DNA from: Siphonodentalium dalli
Taxonomy: Eukaryota; Mollusca; Scaphopoda; Gadilida; Siphonodentaliidae
Length of the DNA stretch: 64,000 nt
NCBI GenBank assembly: GCA_032622095.1
Contig: CP136066.1
Location: 93,457,319 to 93,521,318, forward strand
Direction: 5' to 3'
The notes beneath the pieces were generated by a model that ran no database searches, had not been told where the DNA came from, and worked only from the letters and a program-made list of their open reading frames with translations. Shown here piece by piece: positions 45,490 to 55,926 of the stretch. Position 1 is the first letter of the stretch. The number at the start of each line of letters is the position of its first letter. The position numbers and the translations under genes are program-made.

Positions 45490-47600
45490 AAAGCTTTTTA
45501 GCTCACATCTATTCGTGGCACCTCCTTTCTGTATGTAGTTCGGTGTAGTAGCCTTGATTTGGCTGTAGGTGCACCGTTGGACGACTTAATTTGCTGTTAA
45601 TGTTGGTATCGATGTTGAATCACATGCGCTGTCCGTATCCTCCAGGTGGTTCCATTCGATGATTGTTTTCACAAAGAATGAGTTCTTATATTGAGCTGTA
45701 TTTGTACTTATTATTTCGTAAGAAAGCGAGTTAGTACACTCGTGCGACTCAATAATGTTTGTTGTTTCAAATCCTGGGAATTTTTTGGCAGTTATTTTTC
45801 GTTTGTCCTTGCTCCTTGGTGTTAATAGGTCATGTGTATGTATAGCCGGAACCAACCCCTCTACTATCTTCCTAAACAGTGTCATCCTTTTCACTTCTCT
45901 TCTTATCTTCATTGGTGTCAGTCCTTCTATTTCCATCAGTTCAGTAACTGCACCCTTTTCTCTGTTCTTGTAATTGCTGGTGATGACTCTTGCAGCTTTT
46001 TTCTGTACTCTTTCGATGTTGTCTATGTCCTTCTGCAAGTATGGATCCCATATTTCTGCCACGTATTCGAGTGTAGATCTTACCATGGACTCGGAAGCCA
46101 GTTTCTTGTGTATTTTATCGGCTTTGCTGATGTTTCTTTTAAGGAATCCCAGGGTGCTGTTGGCTCTTTTGACAATTTTATTTATATGGGATGACCAGGT
46201 TAGATTGTTGGTAAAAGTCAGTCCTAGATATGGTGTTTCATCTACTGACTGAAGGATGTGATTGTCTAGCTGGTACATGTGGGTTGATTTGCCCTTTGTA
46301 GACATGATGTAACTTTTTTTTGTGTTGAAGCGCATCCCCCATTGGTCAGCCCATATTTCTAGCGAGGAGAGGTCTTTCTGTAGTGCATGGTGGTCTGACT
46401 GGTCTCTGATTTCTCTATAGAGGAGGCAATCGTCTGCAAATAATTTTACCTCTGAGGTTACGGCTTTCGGTAGGTCGTTCACATGGCAAAGGAATAGTAA
46501 TGGTCCCAGTACTGTTCCCTGTGGTACTCCGGACTCCACTGGTACGTTTTGTGACGCTTCTCCTTCGAGTACCACTCTCATCTCTCTTTTTGTGAGGAAA
46601 TTTTCCAGCCATTTGTGTGTTGTGCCATTTATGCCATAGTTCTGCAGCTTGTATAGGAGGCCCTTGTGTGGCACTGTATCGAAGGCCTTTGAGAAGTCAA
46701 GGATGGCTATATCTGTTTGTTTGTTTTTGTCCAGGTTTTGTAGGAGATCCTCTGTGACATTGACTAGCTGTGTGACGCATGAGTGGCCAGATCTGAAACC
46801 GTGGTTTTTGTCGGTCAGTATTTTGTGTTCATCCAGGTGGTCTCTGATGTGCCTGCAGATGATGTGTTCTAGAATTTTGCAGGGTACTGATGTGAGTGAG
46901 ACAGGGCGGTAGTTCTCTGGGTTGTGCTGCTTGTGCACGTCACCTTTTTTGTAGATGGGAGATATATTTGCACTGCGCCAGTCAGTTGGGAGTTCTCCTG
47001 TGTCCAGTGATAGCTGGAAGATGGCTGTTAGAGCAGGAGCTATGTGGTTAGCGCAAATCTTGAGAACTTGGTTTGGTATACCGTCTGGGCCTGGGGCTTT
47101 AGATGTTTTTATATCTTTTAGGAGTTTGTATACACCTTCCTCTTTGATGTTGATATCTGCAATGTCTGGTATACTGCTTGATGGTTTTGCAGTGGGTGTA
47201 TTCTTTAGATCTTTGGTGAATACTGATTGAAACTGTTCATTCAATAATGCTGCTTTCTCTGCGCTGTTGTCCGTGAGTGTGGTACCGGTACCCTTTTTGA
47301 GAGGTGGTATCCCAGTGGTGTCTCTCTTCTTAGACTTCAAGAATTTCCAGAATGGTTTGCTGTTCTTTTTCTCCGAGCTTTCTTTGATGATCTCTTGTAT
47401 GTGTGATCGTTCTGCCTTCCTCATTTCATTCCTGCACATCTTTTGGAAATCTTTGTATTTATCCCATTTCATTGATATATGCTCTATATATTATCTCTAT
47501 GTTGTTATATCTATTTCTGTCTGCTTTTATGTGAAAAATACCAATTTTGTCAGCCCGTTTCCAGACATTTTTTATGAAACAGACTTTGCCATCCCCTTAA
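45490..47600 (-). mobile_element. 5'-truncated non-LTR retrotransposon (jockey/CR1 group)
   Basis: A minus-strand element keeping most of its RT ORF and a short 3'UTR ending near 45490. The endonuclease domain that should precede the RT is absent. Above 47472 the linker continues for about 40 codons in another frame (KNVWKRADKIGIFHIKADRN, then RYNNIEIIYRAYINEM) and ends at about 47597. Target duplications not found. Confidence 0.85.
45586..47472 (-). pseudogene. Reverse transcriptase ORF of the element, 628 codons
   Basis: RNA-directed DNA polymerase of a non-LTR retrotransposon, which would copy its RNA at a nicked target. Visible blocks in order: APGPDGIPNQVLK (about residues 130-142), NYRPVSLTSVPCKILE (190-205), LDFSKAFDTVPH (258-269), SGVPQGTVLGPLLF (318-331), FADDCLLY with the catalytic Asp pair (346-353), then a thumb region and the WDPYLQKDIDNIERVQKKAA motif common in this group. 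The frame is open throughout. The first Met is not a native start: a frameshift at about 47465-47475 separates it from upstream linker codons in another frame. The N-terminal endonuclease is missing. A dead insertion, although the RT portion is little damaged. Confidence 0.9.
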
Positions 47601-48515
47601 TTCCATTTCGGCACATGGGCAGTGAGTGAAGTTCGAAACTTCGGAGCACAATGTATAAAAGTATTTAAAATATAAATTAAATAAAAACCATTTCAGAACG
47701 AGACTTATATACATATACGCACCACTGCCATGTATAACTTTAAATAGTAGTATGAAGATATGGCCATATGCTCCAGATTCGCTCTCGATGACAATAGGCT
47801 AGATTTTTCTATATATTTTTTTTTAGCAGCAAGTCCCCTAGACCAACAACCACCTCCTGTCCGCTCAATAATCGAACCCGCCTTTTCGAAATGATGGCTA
47901 CCCATATAGCAGTACCCGGGCGGTTCGCCGATGACGATGTACGGTACCGTGTACGCGTGGAGTAGCGAAAATAGGAAACTTATTTTTTTTTGGGAAAAAA
48001 TCAATACATTTTCAGAATATTTAGGGCGATATTAATGATTATTTCTTTAACATATCCTTCTTTCTTCAAATTTGTGCCATTATCGTCTCAGATATACCTG
48101 TCAATTCCCTTTAAAAGGGTGGCAACTGTCGCTCTCATTCCTTCGGCCATTGTGGATATTGGGTCCGTTCCTTATTGCCTCTTGCCGAGTCCTGGTGCAC
48201 GGCGTTGCAATTGGCGCACACATTCATTCGTAACTTTGAAAGTGTAGGTTGACAATGTACTAAAACGATTGGCAAAGGTGTTCTCAGAAATAATTATAAT
48301 AAAATAATCAATGAAATTCAAAAATGTGCAAAACGGCGGTAGATATTCATAAGATCCACTCATCTCGATTCTACAATGGAACACACCTCAACAGTACCCA
48401 CGTGTGTTTTCATAAACATAAACAAATGTGAATTCGAACGATTGTGAATGATTATGAGTTAATTGTCACCTAAAATATATTATCTTTTCCATTTATTTGC
48501 GCAAATAATTGAAAT
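47601..48515 (+). other. Upstream region of the TTC9-like gene
   Basis: No ORF with a recognisable product. G+C and CpG rise at about 47920-47965 ('cccgggcggttcgccgatga') and 48180-48215, which would suit a promoter region, but no specific element can be assigned. The 5'UTR should lie directly before 48516. Confidence 0.4.
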
Positions 48516-48816
48516 ATGAGTGATAACGCAGCAGATAACAAAGTTTTGAAATTAACAGACAGAGAAAAATGTGAAATTTCCATGAAGTTGAAAGATGAAG
48601 CAAATGAACATTATAAAACTAAAGACATCAAATCAGCCATCAGGAAGTATCACAAATCTCTCTTGTACTCCAAGGGCATTGGTCAGAATATGGCAGCGAG
48701 CCTAGCAGCAGTAATGAATGGTGATTCCATGGACAACAACATCAACAGCAGTATTCCAGATGACCTGCTGCCTGTTGTCAATAAACTCAAAGCAGATTGT
48801 TATAACAACCTTGCAG
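48516..48816 (+). CDS. TTC9: TTC9-family TPR protein, first coding exon
   Basis: Encodes residues 1-100 of a tetratricopeptide-repeat protein of the TTC9 family. The block LKDEANEHYKTKDIKSAIRK followed by YHKSLLYSKGI (about 26-56) is the first TPR, equivalent to the YKEEGNQRYREGKYRDAVSR and YHRALLQLRG region of human TTC9C. KADCYNNLAG (about 91-100) matches TDCYNNLAA at the start of the second TPR. Between them is a variable linker with the usual spacing. The start ATG follows 'aattgaaat' and is the first in frame. The coding sequence reaches GCAG|GTATCA, a plausible phase-1 donor at 48817; reading through it meets a stop at 48841. The remaining TPR exons were not found downstream on the + strand, so intron 1 probably runs past the window end and holds all the elements from 48.9 to 64 kb. 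TPRs mediate protein-protein contacts; which of TTC9/9B/9C this represents cannot be settled from one exon. Confidence 0.85.
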
Positions 48817-48894
48817 GTATCAATCAAATAATCACCCAGTAAAGCTGGGATACTCTGGCGGTGTAGTCAAGTGACAAAACTGACCAAATTATGT

Positions 48895-49138
48895 GGAGGC
48901 CCTTTTCACATTTATTATTTATTTATGCTTAAGTCAAGTTAAGTGTAAATGATTTTCGCTTAAGTGCAAATAAATTGATAGACACATATTTACGCTTATA
49001 AGAGCTAATGATTTGTGCTTAAGCGCAAATTATTTGTGCTTAAGCGCAAATGATTTGTGCTTAGCGCAAATGATTTACACTTAAGCGCAAATATTTGCGC
49101 TTAAGTGCAAATAAATAATAAATGTGAAAAGGGCCTCC
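48895..49138. mobile_element. Foldback MITE with a CGCTTAAGCG array
   Basis: Left GGAGGCCCTTTTCACATTTA and right TAAATGTGAAAAGGGCCTCC are exact inverted repeats, extending about 30 bp inward through TTATTTATT. The interior is a tandem series of about 20-bp units 'gatttgtgcttaagcgcaaa', each containing a CGCTTAAGCG-type palindrome. A second copy lacking the left terminus is at 55690-55868. Target duplication not clear. Confidence 0.85.
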
Positions 49139-49217
49139 CATACCAAATATTGCACTACATGTAATTATATATGCAGTGCTGAACTTTATATACCTTACCT
49201 TATGTAACCTTATGTTG

Positions 49218-52196
49218 TTAGTGGACGCTGGCTTCTATAGATGCCACTATATCCACCTCTGATTCTTCATCTTCTATTTCTCCGAACTCTCCTGCATTTT
49301 TGTTTTTTGTTTGACTGATCGTATCAGGGTCTGTCAGCCTCAATTCAGCCTTGAAATTTAATTTAATCTCTTGGTCCTGCCAATGGTAATCGAGATTGTT
49401 TTTGAATGAATTCATGTCTTCTGCATAGACGACTTTTTCTGCTAGATGATTCCATGGCTCCACCACTCTTAGGCTAAATGAGTATTTCCTCACATCCCTG
49501 TTTGCTCCTTCCAAGAATAATTTATAATTATGTCCTCTGGTTCGGAGTTCGGTGCGCTTCTTCTTAATATGTCATTCACTTCCGGATCATAGGTGTTAAA
49601 TATCTTGAAGCATTCTATCATATCTCCTCTTATTCTTCTGTAGTTAAGTGTTGGTATATTTAGCTTCTTTAGTCTTTCTTCATATGGTAGTTCTTTTAAT
49701 TCTGGTATTAGTTTTGTGAATCTTTTTTGGACTTTCTCGAGCATTTCAATGTCTTTCTTTAAATGTGGACTCCAGGCCGGTTGGGCATATTCTAGATGTG
49801 GTCTCACCAGACTTTTGTATAGTTTCAGCATTGTTTTGGTGTCCATGTGCGTAAATGCTCTGCGTATAGCTCCAGTGACTGCATTTGCTTTCTGTATTTT
49901 CTCATTTATATGTTGGTCAAATTTCAGTTTGTTATCAGTTGTGACTCCTATATCTTTCTCTTCAGTTACCTCCTTTAGTTGTACATATTGTCCATCTTTG
50001 TTCTTCATGTGATAGTTTGGCTCTTCTGTTTTCGTGCCGATGTTCATTGTCACACATTTATCTGGGTGAAATTTCAAAAGCCACTTGTCTGACCATGTCT
50101 GGAATTCATCTAAGTCATTCTGTAATGCATCCACATCTGGTATACCCTGTATTTCCCTGTAAATTTTAGTGTCGTCTGCAAACATCATGACATCCGATTT
50201 GACGTTGGATGGGAGGTCATTTATATATATGACAAATAATATGGGTCCGAGCACGCTTCCTTGGGGTATTCCACTTATTACTTCTCGTGTTGTTGACGCT
50301 TCGCCATTTATCATCACTCTTTGTTGTCTTCCCTGTAAAAAATTCTCTATCCATTCCAATATATTTCCATTTATTCCGTAGCTTCTTGCAGTAGTCTTTC
50401 ATGTGGAACGGTATCAAATGCTTTCTGGAAGTCCATATAAATTACATGTGTTGCATATCCTTCATTTATGGTCTTGGTCCACTTTTCCAATGAGTGCAGT
50501 AGCTGTAATGTTGTAGATCGTCCCTTGATGAATCCAAATTGCTTCTTACTAAATAGTTGGTTATTTCTCATATGGTCCATTATTTTATCCCTTATTCTTG
50601 CCTCCAGAGCTTTGCCTACTATACTGGTTAGGCTGACTGGGCGATAGTTGTTTGGTTTAGATTTTTCCCCCTTTTTGAATACAGCAGATATGTTTGCTGT
50701 TTTCCATTCATTTGGTAGTATTCCTAGTCGTAGGCTGTTATTGAAGATTTGTGCTATTGGTATGCTTAGTTCCTTCGCTAGCTCTTTTAGGATTTTAGGG
50801 TGTATATTGTCAGGACCCTGGGACTTGCATGGTTTGAGTTTTGATAGCCTAATCTCTACTCCCTCTGCAGTCACTTCAAGGTCTTTCATCTCATGCTTTA
50901 TTGTCTTCATATCGATATCTGGGATGTTTCCTTTAGGTTCCCGTGTGAATACTTCGGAGAAGAAATCTGCCAACACTTCTGCTTTTTCCTTATCGCTTGT
51001 TGTTACACTTCCATCTGCTTTCTCTAGGTTTGCTATCCCTGTCTTCGTCTTCGTACGTCTCGATACATAGTCCCAGAATTTTTTGGGGTTATCTTTAGCT
51101 TGGTCAGCAATATCTCGTTCGTGATTTTTCTGCTTCTTCCTTGTCAAATTTCTCACTTGGTTCCTATATTTTGTATATATGTTATAGTTTTGTTGTGTCC
51201 TGTTTTCCATATAGCGAGTCCAAGCTCTATGCTTCTTCCTCACCACCTCTCTTGTTTTTGCATCTAGCGGCATTCTATTTTTTTTGCTGGATGTATTTCT
51301 TTCTGGTATGTGTTTGTCTGTAGCTTCTTCGAGTACTAGGCAGATTCTCTTCCACTGGATGTTGATGTCGTTATTACAGTCCTCAAATACTCCTTTCCAA
51401 TCTATCTTCCCAACTTCTTCCCTCATTTTGTCATAGTTTCCTGCAGCATATTGTTTCTTCTTCATTCCTTGTTTTTTTACGCTATAGCATTTATAGTAGA
51501 AACTAATGGAGCAGTGATCACTCTTCCCTAGGGGGTTCCCAATCTCCAGATTTTGAACCATATTTGCTTCGTTGGTTAGGACTAGATCCAGTACATTTGC
51601 TTTCTGTCCATGTCGATATCTTGTTGCCTCCTTTACGTGTTGTGTTAGGTAGCATTTGTCAACTGTCTTCAGGAATACTTCTCCTTTCTTGTCTGATGAC
51701 GTATGTTTTTCCCAGTTGATAGTTGGGTGGTTCAGGTCTCCCATTATCAGTATATGGGTGTTCTTCTTATCATTGCATATCTTCTTCAGCACCCTTTTTA
51801 GTATTTTGTCCTTTTCCTCAGTGCTATTATTTGGGCTTCTGTATACTGTGCCAATGACAAGTTTGTCTTTATTTTGTAGTGGAACTTCAACCCATACTGT
51901 CTCATTGTATTCTTCTATATATGATAACTCCTCTGCTTTGATTTCTTCTTTTACATATATAATCACTCCTCTCCCTTCCTTTGAAGTAAGATTCATGTGG
52001 AACATCTGATAGCCATCTATTGAGTAAAGTGCAACCGGTAAGATCTCTTTGAGATTTTTTGGCTTTGCTTCGGTGATGCTAATTATGTCGTACTTTTCTT
52101 CCTCAATTATGTGTCGCAGCTCATTTAGTTAGTTGAGAACACTGTCTGCATTTAAGAGTAAAATCTTCAGTCCCTCCACCTTGTGCATTTTGTGCT
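49218..52196 (-). pseudogene. Retrotransposon ORF2 (endonuclease + RT), broken
   Basis: Probable start at MHKVEGLKILLLNADSVLN (about 52196). An in-frame TAA follows at about 52129-52131, after which the frame continues NELRHIIEEEKYDIISITEA. AP-endonuclease motifs: GRGVIIYVKE, IGTVYRSPNN, MGDLNHPTINW and LGKSDHCSISF, between 52000 and 51500. RT motifs: SQGPDNIHPKIL, NNYRPVSLTSIVGKALE, MDFQKAFDTVPHERLL. A frameshift near 50370 moves the reading to SYGINGNILEWIENFLQG, SGIPQGSVLGPILF and FADDTKIY. A second frameshift near 49555 moves it to the tail (GANRDVRKYSFSLRVVEPWN), ending at 49218. One stop and two frameshifts: recently dead, because the domains are otherwise complete. Restoring it is not attempted here. 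Confidence 0.88.
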
Positions 52197-52241
52197 TTGT
52201 GCTTTGCAATAACGTATTTACATTTTGTCTTCTCTGTGGCT

Positions 52242-53168
52242 TCACTCCGATTCCTTCTTCTTCACTTTTTTCAGTGTCCATGGAGGGCCCCGGACTTGGA
52301 AGAACCATTCTGGTGATTCCGATGTTCTTTTCTTGGCCTCCTCGATACACTTTTTCCTTTCTTCTCTATCTGCTTTGCACAGATCATTTGTGAATGTTGC
52401 CCTCTCTTTCTTCTCCTTCAACTTTGCTCCAGCTTTCAGTGCTCTATCTTTCACTGTTTGCTCTTTGTATGTCACTCTGAGTGGGCGTGGATTTTCCTTT
52501 TCTTGGCTTTTCTTTCCCAGTCGGATAATCTGTTTAATATCATCCACTGTGTGTGCCTCTACTTCTATTCGTTCGCAGAGATCCATGTATTTCACCAAAT
52601 CCTCCTCTCTTGCTCTTGTACTATCCTCGGCTTCAGATTCTTCAATATTGAAGACGATTATATTCTTCTTTCTCAACTGGTTGTCTGCTTCGAACTTCCT
52701 ATGTTCTTTAATTGCCTCATTTATTTCCTTCCTTACAGTTTCTGTTGAGGTAGTTTTAGCAGCTTCTGCTCCATCTTGTACTTCTCCAACTTTTTCTCTG
52801 TCATTTTCTTTCTCTTCTATCCTGCTCATTCTTTGCTGTATATCTGACATATCTTCTTCAATAACGTCTTGTCTTTTTTCCATTTTAATCATTCTTCCTA
52901 ATATCTTCTGTGTTCCTTCGTTACAGCTCTTGCAATACCAATGGATAGTGGAATTTTCTTCTGAGCTTTGGCTTTCTAGGAAAGCCAGCACTTCTTTCGG
53001 CACCTGTTCACATTTGGCGTGAAACCACAAGTCACAGATATGGCATCCTAGACCATGATCCTTCCCATCTTCAGCAACTGGCTTATTACAGCTTCCGCAC
53101 TTGGCTAATACTGTACTATTATCCGTATCTTTCGTATCTTTCTCCGTATCTTTCTTTCCCCGGACCAT
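52242..53168 (-). CDS. Retrotransposon ORF1: PHD finger, coiled coil, RRM-like region
   Basis: Intact 308-codon frame, the RNA-binding chaperone-type protein of a CR1/L2-like element. Residues about 22-83 form a PHD-type zinc finger: CGSCNKPV, GCHICDLWFHAKCEQV, then WYCKSCN. A charged helical region (about 85-160, likely coiled coil) follows. Next is KKNIIVFNIEESEAED (about 168-183), the start of an RRM-like fold as in L1-type ORF1 proteins, then a basic helical segment (DRALKAGAKLKEKKERATF) and the end VRGPPWTLKKV. PHD fingers in ORF1 are known from CR1/L2 relatives. It overlaps the ORF2 frame by about 100 bp and lies directly downstream of the 29-bp leader repeats. Although ORF1 is open, ORF2 is broken. 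Confidence 0.88.
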   Translation of the reverse strand: MVRGKKDTEKDTKDTDNSTVLAKCGSCNKPVAEDGKDHGLGCHICDLWFHAKCEQVPKEVLAFLESQSSEENSTIHWYCKSCNEGTQKILGRMIKMEKRQDVIEEDMSDIQQRMSRIEEKENDREKVGEVQDGAEAAKTTSTETVRKEINEAIKEHRKFEADNQLRKKNIIVFNIEESEAEDSTRAREEDLVKYMDLCERIEVEAHTVDDIKQIIRLGKKSQEKENPRPLRVTYKEQTVKDRALKAGAKLKEKKERATFTNDLCKADREERKKCIEEAKKRTSESPEWFFQVRGPPWTLKKVKKKESE

Positions 53169-53210
53169 TTTGTTCCGTCTTCTGGTTTATAGCTTATTAT
53201 ATCTTTGTAC

Positions 53211-53325
53211 GGGGAGGCAGAGCAATCCCTATCTCACCCGTATACTCCTTCAGAAAAATAAATAAATCTTCTACCTTCAAATAGTTATTTGTCTAAGGGG
53301 AGGCAGAGCAATCCCTATCTCACCC
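53211..53325 (-). repeat. Two 29-bp direct repeats in the retrotransposon leader
   Basis: GGGTGAGATAGGGATTGCTC plus TGCCTCCCC (minus strand) occurs identically at 53211-53239 and 53297-53325, 86 bp apart, between the SGNH-like fragment and ORF1. The spacing and G+C-rich ends suggest tandem leader (promoter) monomers or a structured RNA element; both are inference. Confidence 0.85.
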
Positions 53326-53352
53326 TTCTTTCTCTGCTAGTAGATTTAAATT

Positions 53353-53742
53353 TTACTGGTGAATCCTCCTAATAAACTTATAAAGACGCAACAACCACAG
53401 TCTGTTTGTATCTTTGCTCGGGTGAATTCCATCAATTGTAGTATTCCGATACTCGATTTTCTTCCTAATCCTGCCTTTGTGCTTTGTGCTGAAGACCTGG
53501 TCTTGACTAATCTTGGGTAATCTTTCACGGTTGATGTATCCAATTTCAGTGTTCAGCTCTTCGGTTTTTCCCTCGAGGATTTTGTCCATTTCTTTATCAC
53601 CTTCTTCTTCTCTTCTATATTTGGTATTCCATATGCTGGTTGAGTAAAATGGACATTCTAGGAAGAAAACTCTTGCATTTTTGTTTGCCGATACAATTTC
53701 TCTCTTTAACTCCCTGTACTCGTCAACAATATTTTGGATCAC
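53353..53742 (-). pseudogene. SGNH/GDSL-hydrolase-like C-terminal fragment, 129 codons
   Basis: The fragment runs RELKREIVSANKNARVFFLE, CPFYSTSIWNTKYR, a Glu-rich helix, then YRNTTIDGIHPSKDTNRLW. DGIHPS fits the D-x-x-H catalytic block of SGNH hydrolases; VFFLECPFY fits the preceding strand. The N-terminal half with the GDS and GxND blocks would lie beyond 53742 but is cut off by the insertion boundary and the MITE. Esterase domains are known in ORF1 of CR1-type elements, usually in the same ORF as and after the PHD finger. Here it lies 5' of the PHD ORF and ends at its own stop. The fold assignment rests on one motif and is moderate. Confidence 0.55.
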
Positions 53743-53754
53743 ACAGGGCTAATA

Positions 53755-54144
53755 TACTCTTGAGTGCCTAATAAAAGTACAGGGTGGAATAATAGTACAG
53801 GTTGGAAAATGTCGCGTAACTGAATAATAGTACAGGGCGGAATAAACGTACAGACTGGAAATATTAGTACCATACATCCCAACAAAACGCACCATCTGAC
53901 TGGTTTACTGATGCCATGTGACAGAAATAGTTTCGATGGATAGCCAGGTCTGTGAATCTACAGTGTGCTGATCACTGTCAACAATCAGAGTTCATTTATC
54001 TATGAATAACACAATTTAAGATTGGTGAATTATTTCTTTTGGTTAATTTAATAAACGTACAGGACCAAATAACGATCGTACAGGTGGGAATTTTACCTCG
54101 ATTTTAATAATCGTACATGTATGTTTATTAGGCACTCAAGAGTA
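53755..54144. mobile_element. TA-flanked MITE with GTACAGG repeats, 390 bp
   Basis: CTCTTGAGTGCCTAATAAA at the left and TTTATTAGGCACTCAAGAG at the right are exact inverted repeats, each next to TA (53755-53756 and 54143-54144). Both ends carry repeated 'gtacagggtggaataa'-type motifs. A TA target suggests a Tc1/mariner-type source. A related fragment is at about 57645-57700. Confidence 0.85.
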
Positions 54145-54162
54145 GGCCTACAATCTAGGATG

Positions 54163-54420
54163 ATCTTATTTCAAACCACACTAGTCCACAAAGTAGTATT
54201 AGCCCTTATGAAAAAATACAATAGTATTACCATGGTAGTCTTGGGACTTTTACCCTAGTATGTTGTGGTAATTAATACTTCTGTATTACACTGAAATTGT
54301 TATGTCTATGTCCCAGTTTATTATTGTTTTCAATTGTACAAGTAGTACTTAACTCTCAATCTTCGAAATCATAATTGTTTTTTTATTTGGTATACTGTGT
54401 ATATCACCTTAATTATTCAC
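54163..54420 (+). repeat. Duplicated block B, copy 1
   Basis: 'ggatgatcttatttcaaacc' to 'tatttggtatactgtgtata' is repeated at 55927-56182 with about 95% identity. In copy 2 it directly follows the partial CGCTTAAGCG MITE and its flank. In copy 1 the MITE at 53755 and the retrotransposon at 49194 separate the two parts. Confidence 0.85.
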
Positions 54421-54880
54421 CGAAAGCTGAGTGTATCATATCTACTCTAAATTCATCTATCAAAATATTGTCACCCTGTAACCCTGTCACCCTGTAAGTT
54501 TTTTTTCTGGCTTGTCCAGCAAACCAGCATATAGATACTTATGTACATGTATGCATAGTATATTCAGTAAATTATAATTTAATTGATTCAGATTCAAAAT
54601 AATAATAATACTATTATTGATCATAACAATACAAAACATTTGAGTAAGATATGGTGAGTCTTGAGAGTGGATGAATTTGATATGATTGAGGATGAGAGGG
54701 GGAAGCAGTGAATTATAAATAGGTTTGCAGAGAGTTTTGTAAATGCGCAGAACACAAGTGTGGGTTTGTTGCTACTGCAAGAGTACTGTGCTAGCGCAGA
54801 AGGATAGATCACAGCCTCGATATCTATCCTTCCACGATCGTGGAAATGCCGGATCAACAAATCCATTAATACACCTGCCA
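54421..54880. other. No gene recognised
   Basis: A perfect 12-bp palindrome CCACGATCGTGG lies at 54832-54843. A 161-codon minus ORF (54621-55106) runs into the tandem repeat and has no recognisable domain. Confidence 0.4.
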
Positions 54881-54886
54881 CTAAGT

Positions 54887-55370
54887 ATTTATTACACACC
54901 ACCCATTCTAGAATCCATGAATTAAAATAAAGACAGTAACATTGAAAATTTGAGCAGAACTTCCCTTCTAAAGAGGCGATAGCCTGTTCAATCACCCCAC
55001 CGGCAATCCCAGTAAAAAATTTAATATGGGCAGAAGTTTCACTAGAGTCGCTGGCAAGATTCTTCACCCCACCCGTATGTGCCATTCTGTATTTATTACA
55101 CACCACCCATTCTAGAATCCATGAATTTAAAAAACACAGACAGTAAAATTGAAAATTTGGTCAGAACTTCCCATAGAGGCGCTAGCCTGATCATTCACCC
55201 CACCTATATCCCAGTAAAGATGAAAATATGGGCACAAGTTTCACTAGAGGCACTGGCCAGATCATTCACCCCACACCCGTAATCCAACATGCCTTTTTAC
55301 ATGGCTATAACAATCATGTGCCATTCTGTGTTTATTACACACCACAAATTCTATAATACATATACCTCCG
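54887..55370. repeat. Imperfect tandem repeat, units of about 200-240 bp
   Basis: 'tatttattacacaccaccca' and 'ttctagaatccatgaatt' begin units at about 54887, 55090 and 55329 (partial). Units share 'gggcagaagtttcactagag' and 'atcattcaccccac'. Confidence 0.8.
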
Positions 55371-55689
55371 CGGCATTACAACAAACGAAATAATAATAAT
55401 TCGACAGACAGACAGATCGAGATAGATAAAAGCAACTGACAGCTAAATATTTATTTGACAGCGCAATGTCAACAAAAAGGTGTGTCCTCTCGGTGTGACG
55501 TCGCCCGCTAATTATAAACTGCACCCAATTGGGCCGTTTCGGCTCACTTGGCGCAATGTACAGCTGCATGCTGTATGACGTTATCCATATCGGGGGAATT
55601 CCCAGTAGATTCGCTTTTAACTCGGGGCCATTCTATGAGTATAATAAGATGGAAAATAAGTAAAATGTTGTTTTCGCGACATAGACTTT
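55371..55689. other. No gene recognised
   Basis: Short GACA/GATA run at 55403-55430; no protein-like ORF. Confidence 0.4.
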
Positions 55690-55918
55690 AAGTGTAAATG
55701 ATTTGTGCTTAAGTGCAAATAAATTGATAGACACATTTGCGCTTAAGAGCAAATGATTTGCGCTTAAGCGCAAATGATTTGTGCTTAAGCGCAAATGATT
55801 TACACTTAAGCGCAAATATTTGCGCTTAAGTGCAAATAAATAATAAATGTGAAAAGGGCCTCCCATACCAAATGGCACTACATGTAATATGCAGTGCTGA
55901 ACTTTATATACACATGTA
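55690..55918. repeat. Copy 2 of the CGCTTAAGCG MITE (left end missing) plus right flank
   Basis: Matches 48953-49190, including the right terminus AATGTGAAAAGGGCCTCC and about 45 bp of non-element flank ('gcagtgctgaactttatata'). Sharing the flank shows segmental duplication rather than independent insertion. Confidence 0.85.
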
Positions 55919-55926
55919 TATAATCG

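Larger units (their letters stand above)
49194..53751 (-). mobile_element. CR1/L2-like non-LTR retrotransposon, 4.6 kb
   Basis: Minus-strand order: SGNH-like fragment (53742-53353), 29-bp repeats in a leader, ORF1 with a PHD finger (53168-52242), broken ORF2 with endonuclease and RT (52196-49218), and a short 3' end with tandem ACATAAGGT tail repeats (49194-49215). ATATAC at 49188-49193 and 53752-53757 fits a 6-bp target duplication. It sits at the edge of the TA-flanked MITE (53755-54144). Confidence 0.85.

Noticed and set aside
50648-51070. 140-codon plus ORF
   Set aside because: Antisense shadow of the retrotransposon ORF2.
52225-53022. 265-codon plus ORF
   Set aside because: Antisense shadow of the retrotransposon ORF1; Ser/Leu/Phe-rich complement of a Glu/Lys-rich protein.
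54621-55106. 161-codon minus ORF
   Set aside because: Runs into the tandem repeat at 54887-55106; no domain or paralogue recognised.
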